Below, one piece after another: positions 58,359 to 64,000 of a stretch of 64,000 nucleotides of DNA. The position numbers were made by a program, and so were the translations under genes. Source of the DNA: Tenacibaculum sp. SG-28 (lineage in GTDB: Bacteria > Bacteroidota > Bacteroidia > Flavobacteriales > Flavobacteriaceae); assembly GCF_002954385.1 (NCBI RefSeq), contig NZ_MQVY01000002.1, positions 601,690-665,689 of the forward strand, given 5' to 3'. A model generated the notes under the pieces. It searched no databases. It was not told the DNA's origin and was given only the letters and a program-made list of their open reading frames with translations. How positions within the stretch are numbered: position 1 is the first letter of the stretch; the number at the start of each line of letters is the position of its first letter.

Positions 58359-59501
58359 ATGATTAATAAAAGGCTTTTAATTAAAAACCTTCTTTCTAAG
58401 AGTGATGAGAATAGCTTTTACGATAAAAAGCAAAAGTTGTCTCTGCACACGCGTGAGGGTAAAGCTAAATTTATTAAGCATATTTGCGCTTTTTCAAATA
58501 CCAATCCAGATAATAACTCGTATATGGTTATTGGAGTAGAAGATGAAAACAGTAAAATTATAGGTGTAGACTTTTTTGACGACAGTAAAATTCAGAATTT
58601 AGTAAATGCTTATTTACACAACCCACCCAAAATTGAATACGAAAATGTTCCTTTCCCAAGATTGGCCAGGCACAAGGTAATTGGGTTAGTTACCATATAT
58701 CCTAATAAAGGAATTACCTCGCTTTCCAAAACCATTTGGAAGTACCCAAAAGGAACTGTATTTTACCGAAGGGGAAGTAATTCCTTGCCTAGTGAAAAAC
58801 TAGTACAAATAGAGAATACCAATAAGAGTATTGTAGAAGCCATTGAGAGAAACGCAAGGAATAATATTGAACTTACTCTCAACGGAGTTTTTGATTTTTT
58901 TAAGCGGCATAAAAAAGAGTACGATCCAAAATATATCGTTTTTAAAGAACAATTTGTAGTATGCTGGGCTGGTAAAAAAACAACAATAGCATCGGAAATT
59001 TTTTACTCTAGGGTAGACATTGAATTGGTAAACGAACAAGTTCGATTGTTTTATTCTAACTTAGATGATGTTAAAATTTCATACAATCAGAATTCATTTA
59101 TTATTACGGAATACATTCTTTTAGGTATCGATAGTTCCGATACGCATTATCCACTTGAAAAAACAGTGATTCATTTTAAAGACAATGGAATTCACGACAT
59201 TGCCTCTGAGTTTTTATTTGACCCGCCACAATTCGATACAAAAATCTTGCACCATATTTACATTCAAAATAACGCCATAATCTCGAAAATTGAAGCGGGA
59301 ATTGCACTCAGTAAATCAGAAGATGAAGCGGTATTAAAATTACCAAAATCCTATTTGATTTGTTATCTAAATGGTTTTATGGATGCCTCCGAACAATTGC
59401 GAAAAGTAAAGCCTTACATTCGCAATTTAAAAGACAAAACCACCTACATAAAATACAAAGAGGCACTGCGAATAATTCGTAAGGTAAAATACAGCCGGTA
59501 A
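58359..59501 (+). CDS. AlbA_2 (Schlafen-like) domain protein
   Basis: 380 residues. N-terminal AlbA_2 fold (HTREGKAKFIKHICAFSNTNP, NSYMVIGVEDENSKIIGVD, VFYRRGSNSLPS) covers about 20-145. The C-terminal 230 residues are strand-rich with no motif I recognise. AlbA_2 proteins occur as putative regulators and in some defence loci. The start is 3 bases after the aldo/keto reductase stop, so it shares that unit. Function unknown. Confidence 0.78.
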   Translation: MINKRLLIKNLLSKSDENSFYDKKQKLSLHTREGKAKFIKHICAFSNTNPDNNSYMVIGVEDENSKIIGVDFFDDSKIQNLVNAYLHNPPKIEYENVPFPRLARHKVIGLVTIYPNKGITSLSKTIWKYPKGTVFYRRGSNSLPSEKLVQIENTNKSIVEAIERNARNNIELTLNGVFDFFKRHKKEYDPKYIVFKEQFVVCWAGKKTTIASEIFYSRVDIELVNEQVRLFYSNLDDVKISYNQNSFIITEYILLGIDSSDTHYPLEKTVIHFKDNGIHDIASEFLFDPPQFDTKILHHIYIQNNAIISKIEAGIALSKSEDEAVLKLPKSYLICYLNGFMDASEQLRKVKPYIRNLKDKTTYIKYKEALRIIRKVKYSR

Positions 59502-59561
59502 TTATTTATAGTGCCCTACCCAGTCTATTTTTTTCGGTAAAATTTTCCACTATTATAGTAT

Positions 59562-60755
59562 TTAAAGGAAGTGTAATTTGGAAAATTCCTTGTTTAAAAT
59601 TTGTGCATCATCCACTCCAAGCCAGCGGTCTAATACCGTAGCATATACCTCTCTAAAATCAATCTCATATTGCAAATCGCCATTAAAATCCAAGTTGCCT
59701 AAATCTGGTTGCCCCATGTATTTGTTTTGATTTTTTAGATTTTTACCAATGACAAAAACATTGTTCGCTGTTCCGTGATCTGTACCTTTTGCTGCATTTT
59801 GTTGTACTCTCCTTCCAAATTCAGAAAATGTTAAAATTAGCACATCATCAAATTTATTGTTAGTCTCTAAATCACTAACAAAATGGGCCATACTCTCCGC
59901 ATATATTTTTAATAACCTCGCTTGTTTCATATTTTGATTAGCGTGGGTATCAAACCCACTAAGTGCGGCATAATATACCTGTGTTTCTAAACCAGAATTT
60001 ATGAATTGTGCAATAGTTTTCAACTGTTTTCCGAAGACATTGTTTGGATAGGAATTCGCTGCGGTATTTGTATTGCTTTTTTCATAGATGTATGCTGCTG
60101 ACGATTTGGCATCAATCATGGTATTGTATAGGTATCCTAAATTGTGTTCGCTAAGATGTTCGTCTTTGTAAAAGGATAGCACATCGTTAAAAAATGGTTG
60201 TTTTAAGGATTGATACAGCAATTTTGGATTTGTTACGGCTAAGCCATTTTGTTGTTTTCCTTTTAGCATTAAGGAAAGACTTTCATCTACCTCAATAGCA
60301 TTGTAAGGTTGTGATTTTGTGCTATCCAAAAACCTACCAATCCAACCAGTTTGCAGGTATTCATTACTATTACTTGCGGTTTGCCAAATATCCGTAGAGC
60401 GAAAATGAGACCGGTTCGGATTGGGATATCCGACATTGTTTAAAATACTCAAATACCCGTTGTCATATAATTTTTTCAATGCACCAAGATTTTTATGCAT
60501 ACCAATATCATCGGTAAGCTTAAGAATACCATTGCTTTGAATACCTATATCTTTTCTTTTTTGATAGTAGATATCGTTTCTAAAAGGAATTATTGTATTT
60601 AAACCATCATTCCCTCCCTTTAATTGCACTATTACTACTTTTTTTGGGTTGAATATTTTAGCGGTATTTTGTTCAAAAGCCTTTACAAACTGTGGTACAA
60701 AAAACAAGCCTCCAGTGGCCAAAGATGATCTCTTTATAAAATTTCTTCTGTTCAT
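59562..60755 (-). CDS. DUF1501 family protein (secreted)
   Basis: 397 residues from the ATG at 60755. Twin-arginine-like signal NRRNFIKRSSLATGG, then VVIVQLKGGNDGLNTIIPF, NRSHFRSTDIWQT and FSEFGRRVQQNAAKGTDHG, all DUF1501 (sulfatase-like fold) hallmarks. The alternative start at 60773 (MLKTKEM) would put it closer to the DUF1800 stop. DUF1501 is nearly always paired with DUF1800, as here. Role unknown. Confidence 0.9.
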   Translation of the reverse strand: MNRRNFIKRSSLATGGLFFVPQFVKAFEQNTAKIFNPKKVVIVQLKGGNDGLNTIIPFRNDIYYQKRKDIGIQSNGILKLTDDIGMHKNLGALKKLYDNGYLSILNNVGYPNPNRSHFRSTDIWQTASNSNEYLQTGWIGRFLDSTKSQPYNAIEVDESLSLMLKGKQQNGLAVTNPKLLYQSLKQPFFNDVLSFYKDEHLSEHNLGYLYNTMIDAKSSAAYIYEKSNTNTAANSYPNNVFGKQLKTIAQFINSGLETQVYYAALSGFDTHANQNMKQARLLKIYAESMAHFVSDLETNNKFDDVLILTFSEFGRRVQQNAAKGTDHGTANNVFVIGKNLKNQNKYMGQPDLGNLDFNGDLQYEIDFREVYATVLDRWLGVDDAQILNKEFSKLHFL

Positions 60756-60766
60756 TTCTTTTGTTT

Positions 60767-62140
60767 TTAGCATAATTGGTATTCTGGCAAGGATAGTAAT
60801 TGTATACAAAAATCTTTTTTGGATACAGAATTGCTTTCCTTTAGTAATTCATAAACACCTGTATTTACCTCGGTAGCAAGAAGGCTTGTAATTAAGTCTT
60901 CGGGAAATAGGTTCTCATAATTTTCTTCAAAAACATTCCACTTTGCAATAGTTTTTATAAAGGTTTTCTTTCGCAACCTTTGGTTTTTTAAGTCGTTCAC
61001 ATCGTCTTCCAACCCACCTTTATCCGAGTAGGTTATTTGTGCATTGTTTAAAAGCACTGAAGGCAATCGCAGTCGGGTAACTATGGTATTGCTATCGATC
61101 CAAGATCTTCCACCTTTCCAACCCGCAACATTTGGCGGAAACAATAATACTTGGCCTAGTAATTTTTGCAAGAGCATCCCTTGTTTTTTGTTGGTAAGAT
61201 CAAAGGGAACCGTAGTATGAATACCAGCAATTAGCTCTATTGGCGATTTAATTTTTGATCCAATATTATTCTCGCTGTAAAACCATTCGGAAGATAGAAC
61301 AAAACGCATCAAGCTTTCTATGTTGTAAGACGGGTAGAAAACAGCAATCATCTCATCGATGTGATGCTCACATATTTTTTCATTTACAAAATACTGGTAT
61401 ATTTTGTTACATATAAAACGGGCACATTGTTTCTGGGATACGATAATATCGATTATAGCATCTCCGTCATAGTACCCCGTTTGCCCCATAAATGTCTTCA
61501 AACCTTGGTCTTGGTGTTTTTTATGAAGTATAAAATCACCATGAATAGTGTGATTGTATCCCGTAAAAGCTCTTGCGCATTCTTTAATATCTCGCTCTGT
61601 GTAATTGCCTTGGCCTAGGGTAAAAAGTTCTAGTAATTCTCGTGCAAAATTTTCATTAGGGCTTCGTTTTTTATTTTGCTTATTGTTTAAATATTTTAAC
61701 ATGGCAGGCTCTTTCGAAATTACCTTTACAAAGCTTTTAAAATCTCCCAGTGCATTTTCACGTAGTGTGTTGTTGTAGCGTTGCGCAAAAAGAACATACT
61801 TGTCTTCACAAACGAAATGATTGGCCCAAAACAAGGTCATTTTTTCCCGCAATAATTCTGTAGGGTTTAATATTCTATCCAACCATGCCTGATTTAAAGC
61901 TACAATTTTCTTTCTGCTAATTTTCATGATTTCCTTACGTTTTTTTTTGTCTTTGAAATCTTGAATCGCATAATTATCTAGGAAAGAAGTATCTATTTGT
62001 ATTGGGTTATATGCTTGAGACGTTTTGAAAAGTAAATCTACTATTTCTGCCTTTTGCAAACCGTGCATTTCCGCTATTGATTTTGGGGTAATTCCGAACC
62101 CAACTCGGTGGTACAAATGTTGAATATGTCTTGTTTCCAT
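60767..62140 (-). CDS. DUF1800 family protein
   Basis: 457 residues. HLYHRVGFGITPKSI at the N-terminus, then REKMTLFWANHFV, NENFARELLELFTLGQGNYTE and PPNVAGWKGGRSWIDS, the classic DUF1800 signatures. It lies just upstream of its DUF1501 partner. Such pairs are widespread in bacteria with large genomes and probably act outside the cytoplasm, but this copy has no clear signal peptide. Intact. Confidence 0.92.
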   Translation of the reverse strand: METRHIQHLYHRVGFGITPKSIAEMHGLQKAEIVDLLFKTSQAYNPIQIDTSFLDNYAIQDFKDKKKRKEIMKISRKKIVALNQAWLDRILNPTELLREKMTLFWANHFVCEDKYVLFAQRYNNTLRENALGDFKSFVKVISKEPAMLKYLNNKQNKKRSPNENFARELLELFTLGQGNYTERDIKECARAFTGYNHTIHGDFILHKKHQDQGLKTFMGQTGYYDGDAIIDIIVSQKQCARFICNKIYQYFVNEKICEHHIDEMIAVFYPSYNIESLMRFVLSSEWFYSENNIGSKIKSPIELIAGIHTTVPFDLTNKKQGMLLQKLLGQVLLFPPNVAGWKGGRSWIDSNTIVTRLRLPSVLLNNAQITYSDKGGLEDDVNDLKNQRLRKKTFIKTIAKWNVFEENYENLFPEDLITSLLATEVNTGVYELLKESNSVSKKDFCIQLLSLPEYQLC

Positions 62141-62290
62141 ACTTCTTAGACTATATTTTGTTAGGAAAGTTTAATGCATAGCTAGTCTTTATACATCCTA
62201 GTGCGTATTAGAATTTTATTTTTAGGCGAAAACAAGAAAAGCTTGGATATTTCACCAAGGCTTTTTGTATCTATTCGAATAGAACTTGTA

Positions 62291-62806
62291 TTAAATTTTT
62301 CCTCCTTTAAGTTCGTCTTGCCATTGTACAAGTTTTTTCCACTGTCCTTCGTAGGCAAGTTTTGCTTGTGTTGGCCAAGTTCCCGGATTATGAACTCTAT
62401 ATCTTTCACCACCACTATTTAGTACTTCCTGACATTTTTCAACAGAGGTTTCTGATAATGCTCTCCATGTGGTGATGCCAAAATTAGTGAATAGCCCTTC
62501 GATTTTTGGCCCAATACCCTCGATTATTTTTAAATCATCATGGTTTATTTTTTTACCGTATGCTGCTTTTGCGGCCGCAGCGTCAAAAGGTAAATCTTGT
62601 GCTTTTGCGGCAGCGTTTAATTTCCCTTGCAACTCAGTTTTAGATTTTTCACAAGCGTCTAAATCACTTTCTAATTTGGCGATTATCGCAGCCGAGTCCT
62701 CTTTTTCATTGTTTGTACTTTTTCCTAATAAATATCCTAAGTAAGCACATATAGCACCTACAAGTAATGGTATTAACCAACATGGAATTATGTCAAATAT
62801 ATTCAT
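62291..62806 (-). CDS. Membrane-anchored helix-hairpin-helix protein
   Basis: 171 residues. An N-terminal membrane helix (about 10-30) with a coiled-coil-like stretch (AAIIAKLESDLDACEKSKTEL, split by charged residues) precedes a helix-hairpin-helix (DLKIIEGIGPKIEGLF) and a second conserved part (ALSETSVEKCQEVLNSGG, NPGTWPTQAKLAYEGQW). The cytoplasmic or periplasmic side cannot be fixed. It follows the OmpA-like gene by 16 bases in the same direction. HhH domains normally bind DNA; in this anchored setting that is unproven. Confidence 0.82.
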   Translation of the reverse strand: MNIFDIIPCWLIPLLVGAICAYLGYLLGKSTNNEKEDSAAIIAKLESDLDACEKSKTELQGKLNAAAKAQDLPFDAAAAKAAYGKKINHDDLKIIEGIGPKIEGLFTNFGITTWRALSETSVEKCQEVLNSGGERYRVHNPGTWPTQAKLAYEGQWKKLVQWQDELKGGKI

Positions 62807-62822
62807 CGTATTCTTAAATTTT

Positions 62823-63758
62823 TTATTTTATAATTATTTCAATTCTTCTATTTTTAGCGCGTCCTTTTGCGTTTTCATTACTTGCTACAGGACTATTTTC
62901 TCCATTAGAACTAGTGGAAATTTTATCGGCTGACACTCCTTGTTTTATAAGATAGTTCTTGCCAAAATTTGCACGAGCCTGTCCGAGATTATTGTTTAAA
63001 TCGTCACTGCCCGTATTGTCTGTATTACCAATAATACGAACTGTTGCATTTGGAGTTTGTAGACAGGAAGCGATAGCCTTTAACTTTTCTTTTTGACTCG
63101 TATTAATGCCAGTGGTAGATTGCCCGATATTAAAATATATAAGCAAAGGCTTTTTTCTGAATTCCTCACAAATCGCCATTTTAGTGGTATCCGCGCTACT
63201 TTCGGTATTTAAGGTTTCCATGTCGAATTTTACAGGGCCATAAAGTATACCATTCTGATCTGGAATCATTGCATCGTTAAGTTTTCCAAATGTTTCCATA
63301 ATTTCCGCAGGTACTCCTTTTTCTACCATATATTTTTTAACTGCTTCAGCTCTTGCTATTCCAAGGTTCTCATAAGAGGAAGTGTTTTTTTCATCACTTT
63401 TATAATATCCTGTGATTGCTATTTTTTTATTCGGATTGGTTTTAATATAATCCGCAACAGAAGCAACTCCATCTTGCACCAATACGGGTATTGGGTCTGC
63501 GATAGATGCACTAGAAGTATTAAAATTGAAATTATCATCTACAGTATAAGATAATTTTCCTAACGCATCCATTATTCTAAACGGAATCGAGGTAGGGTCT
63601 TTTACTGTAGGCTTTAAGCTTTCCTCAGTATTGGTGGTTTCCTCAGTAGTATTCATGCTTTCGGTACAACACACGTTGCAGCAGAGAAACCAGTAGAGAA
63701 TAGTTCCAATAATGATAGTCAGCAAAATTAAAAGTAGGTAAGTTGATTTTTTGCTCAT
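62823..63758 (-). CDS. OmpA-like peptidoglycan-binding membrane protein
   Basis: 311 residues. One N-terminal membrane helix (about 6-28) with a Cys-rich end (FLCCNVCCTE), a Thr/Glu-rich linker, then two OmpA-like segments. The first (about 90-165, ITGYYKSDEKN...NLGIARAEAVKKYM) is degenerate. The second is standard (NTDNTGSDDLNNNLGQARA, GRAKNRRIEI). It anchors the envelope to peptidoglycan. Paired with the HhH gene. Confidence 0.9.
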   Translation of the reverse strand: MSKKSTYLLLILLTIIIGTILYWFLCCNVCCTESMNTTEETTNTEESLKPTVKDPTSIPFRIMDALGKLSYTVDDNFNFNTSSASIADPIPVLVQDGVASVADYIKTNPNKKIAITGYYKSDEKNTSSYENLGIARAEAVKKYMVEKGVPAEIMETFGKLNDAMIPDQNGILYGPVKFDMETLNTESSADTTKMAICEEFRKKPLLIYFNIGQSTTGINTSQKEKLKAIASCLQTPNATVRIIGNTDNTGSDDLNNNLGQARANFGKNYLIKQGVSADKISTSSNGENSPVASNENAKGRAKNRRIEIIIK

Positions 63759-63940
63759 TAGTTAATCATTTATAATTTTGATTTCCAATTTATTAAAAAT
63801 TAGTTAGACTAAGAAATTTAGTGTTTAAGAAAAATTTATGTTAAACTACTAAATATGTGTTAAGGTGTACTTTTTACTGAAACAAATTGTGATTCTTCTA
63901 GTCTTATCTGTAACATTTAATAATTAAACATTTGAATCGC

Positions 63941-64000
63941 ATGAAAAATTTTTATTAGCAAGTTTAGTAGTTGTTTTAGGGGCAACAACAATGCAAGCAG
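63941..64000 (+). CDS. Start of a secreted protein, cut by the window end (frameshifted)
   Basis: ATG at 63941 opens a signal-peptide-like sequence. As written the frame hits a stop after five codons. Adding one T to the TTTTT run (63949-63953) gives MKNFLLASLVVVLGATT and then a Gln-Ala. Only about 20 residues are in the window, so the protein cannot be named. Confidence 0.5.

Noticed and set aside
58359..59501. AlbA_2 gene as part of an anti-phage defence island
   Set aside because: Its neighbours are metabolic reductases and no other defence, restriction or mobile gene is present.
62182..62422. Open frames on both strands between the HhH and DUF1800 genes
   Set aside because: They overlap the end of the HhH gene, lack a recognisable start region and show no protein-like composition.

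Overview
The window looks like a piece of a chromosome from the phylum Bacteroidota, most likely a (marine) member of the Flavobacteriaceae. The DNA is AT-rich. Many genes are typical of that family: PorZ of the type IX secretion system, three TonB-dependent receptors with an N-terminal carboxypeptidase-like domain, and DUF6427, DUF6341, DUF6370, DUF3078, DUF2480 and DUF1501/DUF1800 proteins. Lipoboxes are of the Bacteroidota kind and several upstream regions carry the TAnnTTTG -7 box. I saw no rRNA, tRNA, CRISPR array, insertion sequence, phage or plasmid gene. Nearly everything is housekeeping or lineage-typical.

Layout. 1-6634: end of a large outer-membrane protein, DUF3575 protein, BrnQ transporter, alpha/beta hydrolase, upp, DUF6427, DUF6341, trmB. 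6699-11144: alkyltransferase-like protein, Mrp/ApbC, NifU-domain protein, then a tight unit of ferredoxin-NADP reductase, di-iron membrane hydroxylase and 2Fe-2S ferredoxin. 11172-17730 (minus strand): an iron-acquisition block of siderophore receptor, two small membrane proteins, PepSY protein, methyltransferase and flavodoxin. 18022-21473: aromatic amino acid catabolism (hmgA, hppD, tryptophan 2,3-dioxygenase). 21567-25292: DUF3108 protein, M23 lipoprotein and pgi. 25411-30151: a TonB-dependent receptor followed by a repeat-containing lipoprotein and a small one-repeat satellite, the least familiar system here. 30243-36376: membrane protein, acyltransferase, acyl-ACP desaturase, nitrilase-family amidase and an AddB-like nuclease. 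36517-49246: moaE, pgk, aldo/keto reductase, trpS, a second acyltransferase, CYTH protein, porZ, recO, a haem-type receptor, moaD and a glycerophosphodiesterase. 49371-53740: purF, PfkB kinase, sufE, sufT and DUF2480. 53766-59501: two tandem DUF3078 proteins, a lipoprotein, SDR, aldo/keto reductase and an AlbA_2-type protein. 59562-64000: DUF1501/DUF1800 pair, a helix-hairpin-helix membrane protein, an OmpA protein and the start of a secreted protein.

The most striking property is technical. Eighteen genes, including pgi, recO, trmB, mrp and porZ, are broken by about two dozen indels. Almost all act as lost bases, mostly in short homopolymers. One gene (54695-55522) carries a +1/-1 pair that scrambles only about 15 residues. 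This looks like uncorrected sequencing error, not gene decay. I therefore annotate each broken gene over its full reconstructed span. With those spans restored, no gene-free stretch exceeds 300 bases.
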